Shown: in pieces, positions 27,691 through 37,861 of the stretch
Layout of the letters: every line of letters begins with the position of its first letter
Numbering within the stretch: the stretch's first letter is position 1
Origin: Breviolum minutum Mf 1.05b.01
Taxonomy: Eukaryota > Sar > Dinophyceae > Suessiales > Symbiodiniaceae
NCBI GenBank assembly: GCA_000507305.1
Contig: DF240460.1
Span: forward strand, 1 to 64,000
DNA length: 64,000 bases
Direction: 5' to 3'
Position numbers and translations under genes: made by a program
Notes under the pieces: generated by a model
What the model was told of the DNA's origin: nothing
Databases searched by the model: none
Seen by the model: the letters and a program-made list of their open reading frames with translations, nothing else

Positions 27691-29175
27691 CCATGCGACC
27701 ATCGAGGCTCATACTTTGTATCTTCTCACCATGGCATTTGTCGGCACCTTGAGACCCGGCAGGATATCATGTGGATATCCAGATAGGTCTTTCAGACCTT
27801 TAAAAAACATCGACCTAGATTAGATTTGAAGCCGCGGTCTGTTGTTGCTTTAAAGAGGTACTATAAAAGTTGCCCTGATGTTTTTTAAAGCAAGTTATTT
27901 TCCGAGTGTGACATTTGACAAAGCCAGAGAGGGCAATCTGGTATTACCATCAGAACCTCAGGCGCGGTCTGAGCCGGAACATTCGAGCGAAGAGATGGAA
28001 GCTGCCATCAAACTGGGACAGTCATGTGCTTAGAAGGAGTTGGGGTGATTTGATACGATGATCATCAGCAACTGACTGGCGCTGATCGGGATGACTTTGA
28101 ATCTGCAGGTGTGCGGGTGATATGAAATCGTTGTGCTTGGAAATGTGAAACGCTGGATTTTGCTGGAAGGACACCTTGCCAGGAAAATAGCAGCAAGCCC
28201 CAACAGTGTCAGCGTATTTTGAGATATCCTATATTCAGAATAAGCAGTCAGACTCTTGGTAGTCAGTAGTAACGTATACTGGCAGTTTATATTCAGCAGC
28301 TTGATGTTCAAATCTTTTCATATGGTTGGTGATCATTTGATTGAATCACCTCTATGAGTTTCATATCAAGATTACTTGATTACTATGACCTTCTAGGCAT
28401 TTCGGCATTTCTTACCATTCTCCTCCACTTTAGGGAAGCGATTGGCTGATTAGGCTGTTGATGTGCCCAGGTTTCAACAGGTCCTGGAGCAGTTTCGAAA
28501 GAAATGCACCACTGGAACTGTGGAGGCGCCTTTGGTTGTTGGTTTCTTATTCGGCTATGCCCCGCGACCTCAAAATTTTACTCTCACTGAAACTTTAACA
28601 GTTAGCACCTGAAAAAAAAATAATGCTTCCCAAAAGGAACGGATCGTTTTTGCAACCATCCATTGTCTGGTCGTATGTTAGTTTCAGGGAGGGTAATATT
28701 TCCAAATTAGGCTATGGGCCCAATTCTGAGCCACTTTGTATAGGCCTTGTTTGGTAGGGTGGATATCATTGCTCACGATGGGATACAAATCATGCAAGAG
28801 TCATGCCGGTGATCTCAGTACTGCATGGAATATGAGCCTTGTCTTTTCTCATGGTTTCCATAGTAGCATGAGCCGTTGATATCGAATGTTCTTGCAGGAG
28901 AATCTGGGTGGTATCCGAGTCATCGTGGACGTGCTTTGGAAGCTCTTCACCCGTAGGTCTGCTGTTTGATCAGCCTGGGCATCTAAAACATGCATTGATG
29001 GATGAAAAAAAAACATAAAGCGTATGGCGTATGGAGTATGATCATTGAGTCATGTCATATTGGACCTAGAAGCTTGCAAGGTCCTACAAAATCCATGAAA
29101 ATCCCGTTTTTTTTCTGCTTGAGATTATCCTCAGTGTATGACATCTATTTTTTTTTGCTGCCGGACTCAACTTTT

Positions 29176-29256
29176 AGTTGTAAATTCCACGGATTCGAGT
29201 TCGAACCATCCCGGGAATATTGGACTTGGACTATCCCCAATAGAAAATTGATCTAA
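29176..29256 (+). CDS. Candidate exon
   Basis: After CAACTTTTAG the frame reads KFHGFEFEPSREYWTWTIPN RKLI to TAA. Good codon texture after an AT-rich intron-like stretch. Confidence 0.45.
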   Translation, partial: SCKFHGFEFEPSREYWTWTIPNRKLI

Positions 29257-29335
29257 GTATAAGAAGTTAAGATTTCATGAAGTTTAGGAATATTCTAGAT
29301 CTAATATTCCACGTTGGTTCTATCTGGATGCTAAG

Positions 29336-29499
29336 TTGAGGGAAACCCTCCAGCAATCAAGAAGCTGTTTGATCCAGTGCTCGGAAGGAAGAAGTTCGTT
29401 GATGAGAAGGAGTACAAAGCCTTTGCCCAGAACAAGGATACTATTGATAGGCAAGGAAAACAGCAAGGATGTAGCAAAAGGGTCAGGACATGGACATAG
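29336..29499 (+). CDS. Terminal exon, charged protein
   Basis: After GATGCTAAG the frame reads EGNPPAIKKLFDPVLGRKKF, VDEKEYKAFAQNKDTIDRQG, KQQGCSKRVRTWT and stops at TAG 29497-29499. Lys/Asp/Glu-rich, unmistakably protein-like. The overlapping minus-strand frames are shadows. A donor-like AAAAGG|GTCAGG upstream of the stop is an alternative end. Confidence 0.65.
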
Positions 29500-29846
29500 T
29501 ATTTGATGGCGACAAGAATTCCCATGGCAGAGGTAATTTGCAGGATCATGATTCAAAAGAGTGACACTGCCTATGACTATGGATTCGCAGGAACTAGTGA
29601 TCCAGCATAAAACACCTGCAGTCTTTTGTCAACACGATGATCGGCTGAATCGATGAATCCTGGCTACTCCTTTTAGTAGCTCAAATTCTGATTTCTCAGA
29701 AACGGCAGGAGGTGATACCGGCAACATGTCATTCTTAACAAACTATTCAATTTTTGGTACCCAGAACTGTGTGCTTCCCACACTATCCTATCATACATGG
29801 CGCTACAATTTTCTTCCTATGTAGTACAGACTTTTAATCCGTCGAG

Positions 29847-30018
29847 AAAAGTAGACTAGAGTAGAGTAAACTAGAGTAGAGTAAACTAGAGTAGAGTAAA
29901 CTAGAGTAGAGTAAACTAGAGTAGAGTAGACAGTAGAAGAGAGCAGAGTAGAGCAGGGTAGCGTAGAGTAGAGCAGAGAAGAGTCGCGTAGAGTAGCGTA
30001 GAGTAAAGAAGAGAATTT
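29847..30018. repeat. Minisatellite, AGAGTAGAGTAAACT unit
   Basis: About five copies of a 15-bp unit AGAGTAGAGTAAACT run from 29850 to 29930, followed by degenerate AGAGCAGAGTAG / GCGTAGAGTA units to about 30015. The minus-strand VYSTL-repeat frame is a translation of the array. Confidence 0.85.
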
Positions 30019-30149
30019 GACTTGTAAGTACTTTCTCCCTTGAAATTTCAGGCCCCTAGATTGTCCGGGAACTACTTGTACATTGCCCTGCACTTTTAGA
30101 ACAGTACACATTCATCTTCTTTTGATGTTATATTGTCATGGTAGATCCC

Positions 30150-30280
30150 ATTGACCCCGTATGCATTGGAAACATATAGAAACATACCATGCCAGGGGCC
30201 CCTACTATTGGGTACGCTTTGTGCAACGTATCCTGGAGCTCTTGACGGACTTGTGCATCGGCTACTTGGATGATTGATGA
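30150..30280 (+). CDS. Coding island, possibly terminal
   Basis: Reads MHWKHIETYHARGPYYWVRF then VQRILELLTDLCIGYLDD and stops at TGA. Helical and hydrophobic toward the end. It lies on + although the listed large frame is on the minus strand. Confidence 0.55.
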
Positions 30281-30324
30281 TCACATCATCAAGCCAGATG
30301 AGTCAATGAAAACAAGGGCCCCTG

Positions 30325-30465
30325 GTTGTTTATATATATCATATATATATATATGTACATATGATATATATATATATGATATATATAATATAGATACTAT
30401 ATACATATATGATATACATATATAAATTATATGTATATATGGGATTATACTACCCAGTTATATGG
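30325..30465. repeat. TA-rich simple sequence
   Basis: Runs of ATATAT with ATGATATATA and ATGTATAT units. CAACCAGTAT and TATATGGGGAT flanks also occur near 26106-26190, showing a related AT-rich element (GGGATTATACTAC). Confidence 0.7.
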
Positions 30466-30611
30466 GGATTATCATAAACCACTACAAGGATCCCCATTAA
30501 ACAACCAGTATCGTCAAAAGGAAGAGGTTTTTTCTAGTGGCTCAGATCAAGTCATGGGATAATCTTCAAAACCTGCAGTTCGAATCGAATTGTTAGAGAT
30601 AATGGGAGATC

Positions 30612-30690
30612 AAGGGCTGTGCGCAAGACAAAGGGGAACCTAAATCTGCAACTGACAGGAAATGGATAGATGATGATGATCCATGATGCA
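30612..30690 (+). CDS. Short candidate exon
   Basis: Reads IKGCAQDKGEPKSATDRKWI DDDDP before TGA. Acidic tail and good codon texture; boundaries are open. Confidence 0.45.
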
Positions 30691-30784
30691 TTTCCTTTAT
30701 CCAAGACATTCCACGACTAAACACGATTTAATTTGCTAGTCTTGTTGAAACCCCTAATTTTGAGCTATTTTGCTGTCACCAGCA

Positions 30785-30985
30785 CTGACAACAACAACAA
30801 CAACCACAAGTATCCAAAACCCCTTTACCATCGAGGTCCAGATGGCAATGCTATCAACGAGATCCAGGATTTCATCACACGTGAGTTGATCCAAACCAGT
30901 GAGGCCCATCTTGAGTTAGTTGATTTCGCTTCATCTCGATTTCTTGCCGCGGGTTTTCTTGACATCATTGGGGAACACATTTTAT
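30785..30985 (+). CDS. Exon, unknown protein
   Basis: After GCTGTCACCAG the frame reads TDNNNNNHKYPKPLYHRGPD, GNAINEIQDFITRELIQTSE, AHLELVDFASSRFLAAGFLD IIGEH. It starts with a short CAA-repeat (poly-Asn) and becomes a helical, acidic sequence. The donor is unclear because the frame runs on into T-rich DNA. Confidence 0.6.
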
Positions 30986-31097
30986 TATATTTCATTTGTT
31001 TGTTTGTTTGTTGTATGCAATGATTTTGACGATACATTAATTCATTGCATGATCTGTTGATTTCTGTTGAATCTATAATCCCATCTCCTGGGAGTAG

Positions 31098-31253
31098 CAA
31101 AGGATGGTTTTCTTGTGGGATGGAAGTATTTGAAGGTTCTATTCATGTCAGGCACCTCTGGTCTTATGCCTCACAGCTTGCAAAAGACAATGCAGATGGC
31201 ATCCCACAGAGTCAAAGGCGGATTACTAGAGACATACTGACATACCAGATAAG
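31098..31253 (+). CDS. Exon with consensus donor
   Basis: After TGGGAGTAG the frame reads GWFSCGMEVFEGSIHVRHLW, SYASQLAKDNADGIPQSQRR, ITRDILTYQI and ends ATAAG|GTAAGA. It follows in order from the exon at 30785. No family was recognised. Confidence 0.65.
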
Positions 31254-31362
31254 GTAAGAAATTGTTGGATGCTTATGAATGATAGGAATTATTGAGATGT
31301 GGTTGCACCTCAATATACTGTAGTTCCTTGTAGAGGATACTTTACCTTTTGAAGGTCACTCT

Positions 31363-31560
31363 TGGTTGAAAAAACCTTCGCGGTGTTTTTCCACACCCCA
31401 AAATGGCTCTTAAACTCTCCAAGACCAGTGACCAGGAAAGAGACTTCCTGTCCACGTTTCGCATTCTTAGTCAACTCGCTGTTAAATAAATATGGCACCG
31501 AACAATTATTCATTTTGACTAGGAGAACAAAGAAATTCTGGACATTTGCAAAAAGATGAG
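31363..31560 (+). CDS. Coding island, two frames
   Basis: One frame reads ALKLSKTSDQERDFLSTFRI LSQLAVK with many G/C-ending codons and stops at TAA (about 31488). Another is open to 31559 (TFAVFFHTPKWLLNSPRPVT...). The shorter, charged frame is more gene-like and could be a gene end. Confidence 0.5.
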
Positions 31561-32078
31561 TTTTCAGTATAGCAGAAGGCAAAAGAGAAACAATAAGAAA
31601 CAAGTTTTGACCCGTCAATTTGAATATACCTTGCCCCCTGAGAGCGAGCTCCTGAATATGTATGCGTGCGATGTGAGGCTTTGAGCATTCGACGTCGACC
31701 TCCTCCAGAGTGTTCGGAGAACATTTGGGTCCAGCACTGAGATGACAGGAACAGCATGCAAGGATGATGCAGGATTGGATTTGTAAATCGAAGAAGGATA
31801 ATGATAAGAAGAATCTGATGATGATTATTATTTTTATTATGATGGAGCGAGGGAGAGAGAGGGGGAGGGAGGGATGTTAATTATGATCGTGGTAGTGATA
31901 GTGAAGATGATCACGATGAGAATCCTTGAATGATGGAATGGTGATCCGCAGCATGATATATTTTTTTTGCCTGGGGACTGGACGCTTATTTTCCGGAAGG
32001 ACAATTTGGAGAACTCTTGTTTAACTTTGTTCTTACGTCCAATTAGCATTTGTTGGATACTTCAAGTTTTTTTGGTGA

Positions 32079-32196
32079 GAGCTGGATGACCAAGGCAAAA
32101 ACCAGCATTACAGTGGATGATCACTTACATGCACGTGTCAGGGACCCCAAAGGGGAATGCCTGGAAGAGGGAACACAAGGAGACAAACTACGAAAG
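32079..32196 (+). CDS. Internal exon, acidic
   Basis: Reads SWMTKAKTSITVDDHLHARV, RDPKGECLEEGTQGDKLRK and ends CGAAAG|GTCAGG. One sensible frame. The acceptor is the GGTGAG just before. Confidence 0.6.
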
Positions 32197-32404
32197 GTCA
32201 GGGTTGATTCCATGATCGTTCTAACTTAACATGTTACAAAAGATGATCGAAGAATCCATGATGTAGTATTTCTCAAGAGTATGACACGTAATGATGCAGC
32301 ATCATATCCAGTAGCACTATATATACCCTCTCGAAGTTTTTCCATATAACCCCATGAAAAGTGACCATGCGAAAAGGAAAGGATCGTCTTCCAACCACCA
32401 TTTT

Positions 32405-32531
32405 TCAGGGGCTATCTTAAAAACTTCAGGAATGTACACCCTCCTAAAATTCATCTAAATTCAACATGGAAATGATGGAACTGATGGGTTTTCCAATAGG
32501 AATCTCCCTTTTCCAATGGTCCAATTTTCAG
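32405..32531. repeat. GTACACCCTCC element adjoining an exon
   Basis: Contains GTACACCCTCCTAAAATTC, AACATGG, TTTTCCAATAGGAA and TTTTCCAATGGTCCAATTTTCAG. Related to 33760-33870, 45490-45590 and 63885-64000. Its last AG is the acceptor for the exon at 32532. Confidence 0.6.
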
Positions 32532-32655
32532 GTTCATCCATTTCCCCCACGCTGCTGGAGGCCGACATTGAACGCAAGACGGGCTTCGTGGGGAGTGGCA
32601 AGGGTCTGAAGCAGCTCCTGAGTCAGAAGGCGGGGAAATGGGGAAAAATGCTGGA
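32532..32655 (+). CDS. Exon, unknown protein
   Basis: After CCAATTTTCAG the frame reads SSISPTLLEADIERKTGFVG, SGKGLKQLLSQKAGKWGKML. Codons end strongly in G/C. The donor is not clear; the open frame reaches 32725. Confidence 0.6.
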
Positions 32656-32814
32656 AAAAAAATCGATCGGATTTTTTGCTGATAAAAGGTCAAAGATCCC
32701 AAGCCTTGACTCAAGCACTTTTTAGTTTTTTTAATGATATTATTTAAGGGCTACCGCCCCATGCCGCCGACCCCTCAGTTGGGCCATTTGGTTCAAGAGT
32801 TGGTGGTGCCTAAC

Positions 32815-33050
32815 AGGCCCCAGCACGTGGACACAAAACGCAACGCAACCTAGCCCAGACACGCCCAAAACAGCAACCTCCCGGCGATCGACTCAAAACA
32901 GCCAAACACCACCTAAATCCGGACGCAAACCCAGCAAAAAACCCTCCCCCGCAGCGTGCCGAAGTGACAAGTCTGAAACCCCTAAAGGAGAAGAAACAGG
33001 CCCCAGCACGTGGACACAAAACGCAACGCAACCTAGGACAAGAAACAGTC
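32815..33050. repeat. Direct repeat CAGCACGTGGACACAAAACG
   Basis: AGGCCCCAGCACGTGGACACAAAACGCAACGCAACCTAG occurs at about 32815-32853 and again at 32999-33037, 184 bp apart. The intervening sequence is GC-rich and rich in AAACAC/CCCAG. No gene was recognised; the minus-strand frame is a translation of the repeat. Confidence 0.7.
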
Positions 33051-33269
33051 AAACACCACTGCTTCTCCACGAACATACAAATGCAAACCTACGTGTCGCC
33101 TACGCCCTTCTTTTCGCCTCCCCCTCGAAAAAGGCGAGGGGTCGGCGGATATGTTATGTATTGTTATGTATATATTACAGTCTGACAGTATGTATAGTTT
33201 CCGCCTTGGGAAGAGGCGGGCAAGGATGTTTTGGAAATGGGGAGATGCATGAGTCCATGAGATTTTTGG

Positions 33270-33342
33270 GTTTTTGACAAAAAAGTTGTTGAATTGGACT
33301 CGGAGTTCTTTGCAGAATTCATTTTTGTGTTTGCCTTCAGAC
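33270..33342 (+). CDS. Short exon
   Basis: Reads KKVVELDSEFFAEFIFVFAF RQ and ends AGACAG|GTGCAA. The upstream boundary is uncertain. Confidence 0.5.
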
Positions 33343-33600
33343 AGGTGCAACATGTTCATTTCTTACAGCAGTTTTGCAGAAGTTGCCCCAAATGCATTTC
33401 TACTGGGGGTCATAGGAGGGTTCTAGAATACTCTCATTCTATTTCGTTCCACCTCATGCCATTTCAAAACATTGATGTGAAGATTCCAACCCCCCCCCCC
33501 CCCGAAAAAAAGTCACCAAAAATCTTTTACCATCACTCCTCAATCAGGGTTACCATCCCCTTCTCTACAAATCAACACGACTGAAGCATGTTTTTTTCAG

Positions 33601-33759
33601 ATTCTCAATCCACCAATCAACCTGCCATTTGCCCAGGATGAATTCACCTTGCTGAAGTTGGGAACTTCAATTTTCTTCGACACCTTTGATACAGCCCTGG
33701 AAGAGGTCGCCCAAAGTTGGGCATTGAAGGTTGAAAGTTTTGTTGAAGGATTCAAGTCG
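33601..33759 (+). CDS. Internal exon, phase 0-0, unknown protein
   Basis: Bounded by TTTTTTTCAG| and AAGTCG|GTAAAG, 159 nt (53 codons). It reads ILNPPINLPFAQDEFTLLKL, GTSIFFDTFDTALEEVAQSW, ALKVESFVEGFKS. Good polypyrimidine tract and donor, one sensible frame. The following intron begins with the GTACACTCCC element. No family was recognised. Confidence 0.7.
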
Positions 33760-33872
33760 GTAAAGGGTACACTCCCTAAATTCAAGATGGAACCTGAACA
33801 TGGTGGTTTCCAATAGGAATTTCCTTTTCCAAGGGTCTATTTTCAGGTCCTATGTTAGTTTCAGGGAGGGTA
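33760..33872 (+). mobile_element. Introner-like element, GGTACACTCCC/GGGAGGGTA family
   Basis: Begins GTAAAGGGTACACTCCCTAAATTC and ends TGTTAGTTTCAGGGAGGGTAGTG. It carries TTTCCAATAGGAATTTCC and TCTATTTTCAGG. It directly follows the exon ending at 33759, whose donor GT opens it. Confidence 0.6.
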
Positions 33873-34198
33873 GTGTTTTTTGTTGAGGCGGCAGTGAATT
33901 ATTGGACTTCTGTCATGCAACTTTTTCATTTGCCAATGCGGATGGATGGTTGATGAGGACGCCATGCTGACGCCCAGAAATAGTGCGAGTGTCGTGATTG
34001 ATGATGAGCACTTTTGAGTACCCCACCGTGTACTGCATAATGCTACTACACATCATGGGTTCATTTGATTGACATTTTTGGACCTGAAGCTCTTAAAAAT
34101 CAGCTGAAGCATCAGCAAGCCAACAAGAAATATGGACAAATCTAGATTAAGTCAACAACAGCATCTAGCGACCTCGATGAATCAATGAATGTATGACA

Positions 34199-34374
34199 CA
34201 GGACACTCTACGCTCAGATGATAGAATACAAACCAGACTGTTCAGGGTGCCATGAAAGAACCAGTTCCAAGTCCTGCTATCAACTCCTATTGGCTGTCCA
34301 GGTGCAAGCACCTCAGCTCGAGAATGAGGAGGACATGGCCCAGATCATTCGCAACATGGTCCCGTACTGCTGAC
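34199..34374 (+). CDS. Coding island, possibly terminal
   Basis: Reads TLYAQMIEYKPDCSGCHERT, SSKSCYQLLLAVQVQAPQLE, NEEDMAQIIRNMVPYC and stops at TGA. The CSGC pair could be a metal or redox site, but the context is insufficient. ATG|GTCCCG just before the stop is an alternative donor. Codon texture is strong and the frame unambiguous. Confidence 0.65.
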
Positions 34375-34658
34375 GTGTTTGTGCATCAAGCAGTTTGCTA
34401 GGCATGTTGGTCTGCGGCTTGAAATCCCTGAATATCACTACAACTAGGTGACCCATGTGTCACATGTTGGACAATGTGCAGTAGATATTGCATGTATTTA
34501 TACCATTTTATACCAATATGTATAATAATGACAGTAGCCCAGTAATCATGTATACTTTTCAAGTTCCAACAGTTTGAACCATATTAATCCTTTTTTTTTC
34601 ATGATCAAACAACCAGTAAACCCTCAAGAATGATGACATTTTCATACATTTTCCCTAG

Positions 34659-34889
34659 GATCCCAACCCGTCCTTTATAGGCACCTTTCCCATTGGACCC
34701 ACCAGGCGTGTCTTGTGGATGCAGCAACGAGCACAACCCCCTCGCTATGAGGGTCGAGGTTATGTACAGGAGGACTTGGACTTCTTGCAGCCCAACCAGA
34801 AGATTCAACCCACGCGGTTCTTGTATTTTGCCGGGGGGCCCTTGGGATGTTTGAAAAAACGACTTGGAAAATCTCAACATATTAATTAA
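34659..34889 (+). CDS. Terminal exon, unknown protein
   Basis: After CATTTTCCCTAG the frame reads DPNPSFIGTFPIGPTRRVLW, MQQRAQPPRYEGRGYVQEDL, DFLQPNQKIQPTRFLYFAGG, PLGCLKKRLGKSQHIN and stops at TAA 34887-34889. The exon is long for this window, phase 0, and its basic C-terminus suggests a real end. The minus-strand frame is a shadow. No family was recognised. Confidence 0.7.
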   Translation, partial: DPNPSFIGTFPIGPTRRVLWMQQRAQPPRYEGRGYVQEDLDFLQPNQKIQPTRFLYFAGGPLGCLKKRLGKSQHIN

Positions 34890-35109
34890 CGCCCGCTAAA
34901 AAAGTGACGTGGGTTTTATATGGCCGTTTTTTGTTTAAGCAAAGTTCGGAGTGCAAACATTATGGAAAGTGTGGAACTGTAGCGGGGGGGTGATTGGGAA
35001 GAAGTATCATCACCATTGAACCAGGGCAGACATGGGGCATTTTACATACTTTTACTGGTTTCACTGGTGCGAAACAAAAAAAAACTCACAAAACAATTCA
35101 CAGGCCAAT

Positions 35110-35309
35110 CTGGTAAGCCATTTCCAAGGCCCTCGTCAATCTGCTGGCTCATCTCACCGCAGATCGGAACACGGACAACTCGTTGTTGTTGCAGGAGTCC
35201 TGAATTGAGTTTTGCAAGAGATTTGGGAGCAAATGCTGTGAAGTCAGGATATTTATTTAAAGATGATGATGCCCGCCTATTTTCAGCAGCACAAAAACGG
35301 GGTCAGTAA
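35110..35309 (+). CDS. Coding island, frame uncertain
   Basis: The open frame ends SFARDLGANAVKSGYLFKDD DARLFSAAQKRGQ (about 35206-35306). The part before 35205 is cysteine/arginine-rich and may belong to another frame (LVSHFQGPRQSAGSSHRRSE). Confidence 0.4.
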
Positions 35310-35650
35310 AAATCTTGTTGACATTAATCTCTCTGTGTATATATATATATATAGATGGAAGCTCTACAGCACAGAAGTACATGATGCAAGGAGTTTCTTG
35401 ATACATTGGTTGTGTTTCTAAACCATGCAAATTTTGGCCATGGAATTGCAGAAAGATACAGGGGAAGGGGGTCTGGGTGAAGTTGTTTTCACGTTTCTTC
35501 GCATTAGAGTGAACTCCTGCACCCTTTTTTGACGGACTTGGATGCAATTTTGCTTCAAATAAATGTCTGAAAGGGGTGGTACAGGGACCACTTTGTAGAA
35601 TGTTGTAATAATAAAGTCAGGCAAAGCTCATGTCTTGCCTTGTTTGCCAG

Positions 35651-35796
35651 TCCGTAATCTCACCCAGCGTGGTGCGTGGGCAGCTGATTCAACGAGAGGC
35701 GATTAGGGGATCTATGGGGATCTATACTGGCATCTTCACAAAGGATGGTGCCATTCCAATATATTGCAATCCGTTCCATGCATTTTGTGATGCAAG
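35651..35796 (+). CDS. Internal exon, unknown protein
   Basis: Bounded by TTTGCCAG| and GATGCAAG|GTACTG, 146 nt. It reads SVISPSVVRGQLIQREAIRG, SMGIYTGIFTKDGAIPIYCN, PFHAFCDA. One sensible frame. No family was recognised. Confidence 0.65.
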
Positions 35797-35898
35797 GTAC
35801 TGCAAATCTGTTCCTAAGATTCTTAATGATCTCTCGATCTGCATAGATGTATCTCTAGTGACTTCTTCTCAAAGCTTTCCAAATTTATCCAAATTTGA

Positions 35899-36090
35899 GG
35901 TGCTTCATGCCGCTGCCGTTTTAAACAAATGGTGAGGTGCTACGCAATGCTGGTCTTGTCTTTTGTCCCTCCCATCTGGCGGAGCAACGACGTCAACAAG
36001 GTGGCCCGGTAGAATTCAACGGACTGGAATGTTGGGTTTTCCTTGGCACTTCAATGGCAGTTTGTTGGTCAACAATTGTGATACTAGGTG
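35899..36090 (+). CDS. Exons before an introner-like element
   Basis: About 35885-35931 reads KFEVLHAAAVLNK and ends AAATG|GTGAGG. From about 35937 one frame reads LRNAGLVFCPSHLAEQRRQQ, GGPVEFNGLECWVFLGTSMA, VCWSTIVIL; another from 35982, in phase with the first exon, reads WPGRIQRTGMLGFPWHFNGS LLVNNCDT. Both end at CTAG|GTGGGTGG, the left end of an element. Confidence 0.5.
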
Positions 36091-36187
36091 GGTGGTTTCA
36101 ATTTTTTGTTTATCTTTCATCCCCCATTTGGGAAATGATCCAATTTGACAAGCACATTTTTCAGATGGGTTGGTTCAACCACCAACT
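36089..36187 (+). mobile_element. Introner-like element, GTGGTTTC family, copy 2
   Basis: Starts ATACTAGGTGGGTGGTTTC and ends TTGGTTCAACCACCAACTAG. Contains ATTTGACAAGCACATTTTTCAGATGGG as in copy 3. The exon after it is not clear (GTGATAGTTGA gives an early stop). Confidence 0.65.
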
Positions 36188-36864
36188 AGGTGATAGTTGA
36201 TCTCCACATTTTTGTGATATTTTTCGGCAATTTCTGGAACGATCCTGGAATCTTCAGACCTGTAGCCACAAGGTCAAGTGAAGGAAAGCCGTGATGTGGC
36301 GGATTTGAGCGACCTTGCAGCGTGTCTCGGTCGATGTTGTTGTTGACTTGTGTACTATACCATTATCAATCATTATTTATGTATATAAATCGATTATGTA
36401 AATATATTCTGATGTATGTGAATGTGTGTAAACAAATATTACCTTACTTAAAATCTGTACACATTTTGAGTATCATAGGATTTTTGCTTAAAACAAAGAA
36501 AAGAAGGTGGGCAATTTTCAGAAAATCCGAATAAAAAAAAAACACATGGGTTCAAAAAACACACACAACAAATCAACAATCCAAACAACTGAACAAACAA
36601 AAAAATCAAAAACATCTCCCAGCCGGGGAAGCACCTCAAAAAGTTTTTGAAAACACCGAGGCTCTCTTCACATACGGCCTTGTTACTACATGGCTTCTTG
36701 GGCCCAAAGCTCGGTGGTTTGATCAACCGGCTTCCCAACACATCGCCTGCATCGCGAAACGGTCGGTAAGGACAACCACCTTTTGCAGATGAATCCATTC
36801 GAAGTTCGGTGATCAGTCAGGTGTGACACGGAAAGGGTGAAAAGGTTGGGCCGATATTCTGTAG

Positions 36865-37155
36865 GAATCCGTTGAACAAATTGATTCCATGTGTCAAAAA
36901 CAGTTGCCAAGTATTCAGTATAACTCTAAAACAAATAACAGATCTAGGTGGTGGTTTCAAACATTTATTATTTTCATCCCTATTTGGGGAAGATTCCCAA
37001 TTTGACGAGCATATTTTTCAGATGGGTTGGTTCAACCACCAACCAGAGATTCACAAGCATTTGGATCATTGAAACCTCTCCAGGTGTACTTAGATGGAAG
37101 TCGCGCAGATGATGATGCCATGGGGCCCAACCCAAAATACCAGCTGTTTCTCTGA
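36865..37155 (+). CDS. Two exons joined exactly across an element intron
   Basis: Exon 36865-36947 (after TTCTGTAG|) reads ESVEQIDSMCQKQLPSIQYN SKTNNRS and leaves AG. Exon 37047-37155 starts after CCAACCAG| and completes AGA, reading DSQAFGSLKPLQVYLDGSRA, DDDAMGPNPKYQLFL to TGA at 37153. Both exons have one good frame, and phase fits. The second is acidic and may be terminal. The minus-strand frame (37032-37328) is a shadow. Confidence 0.65.
36948..37046 (+). mobile_element. Introner-like element, GTGGTTTC family, copy 3
   Basis: A 99-nt intron starts GTGGTGGTTTCAAACATT and ends GGTTGGTTCAACCACCAACCAG. The arms are inverted repeats of each other and themselves provide the GT and the AG. Confidence 0.75.
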
Positions 37156-37611
37156 AGAGTTTCTGATTGTCGGGCAGGGATGGTCATTTTTAGTGTAATC
37201 CATATTGCAGTTGATTTAGAATCCTTATTGGATGTTGATGGATATTGATGGTCGGACAAAAGAATAGATTTGCTTATGACAAATGTGGTCGCAGCGATGC
37301 TTTGCGCAGCTCCCAGCATTGCAATCACTCTTAGACTCTTAGACCTGTCGCATTACAGGGTCAGGTTGTTGAAAGTAGGTCAATGGGCAGAAGATCACTT
37401 TGGATGATTTTGATGTCATTTGGCTAGGTTTGTAGTTTCTATAACCCAACAAAAGAATACCATTGGACACTTAAAGCACACTGTAATTCAAGGTCGCATA
37501 CCCTGACCTGCAAACTAACAACATATAAGGACCTGGGGAAGTTGGGAAGGAAGAAAAATCATCTTCCCAGCTACCTTTGGTAGAGGATATGTGATCGTTC
37601 CCTGGATGGTA

Positions 37612-37762
37612 AGGTGGGATACTCAAAGGATATCCATTTCTCCACGGACATCGCTGAGGACAGTGCTTTTGATGAGCTTCCTGGAGGTGGTGCTGCACCT
37701 TTGACGTCTCCTGGAAGCAGTTGTTTTTGTTTTTTTGCTGAACAGAACTGGATGCTGCTACT
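37612..37762 (+). CDS. Exon before a GTTGATGG element
   Basis: Reads YSKDIHFSTDIAEDSAFDEL, PGGGAAPLTSPGSSCFCFFA, EQNWMLL and is cut by GCTACT|GTTGATGG. The acidic first part is convincing. The sequence downstream of the element (TATGAATTGA) gives a quick stop, so the join is not verified here. Confidence 0.5.
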
Positions 37763-37861
37763 GTTGATGGAAGAAATCCTGCACCAGTTGATAGATAGTT
37801 TATCCCATTATTTACAAGGTTTCATACATCCCAGGTGGTGCAGGATTTCAGCCATCTACAG
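37763..37861 (+). mobile_element. GTTGATGGAAGAAATCCTGC family element, copy 2
   Basis: Left arm GTTGATGGAAGAAATCCTGCACC, right arm GGTGGTGCAGGATTTCAGCCATCTACAG, with GATAGTTTATCCC in the middle. GT and AG sit at its two ends. Confidence 0.7.

Noticed and set aside
29803..30111. Minus-strand frame with STLVYSTLVYST repeats
   Set aside because: Translation of the 15-bp minisatellite.
31800..31880. GAGGGAGAGAGAGGGGGAGGG purine run as a regulatory site
   Set aside because: Simple low-complexity sequence; nothing supports a function.
37032..37328. 98-codon minus-strand frame
   Set aside because: Shadow of the + exon 37047-37155, which joins in phase to 36865-36947.
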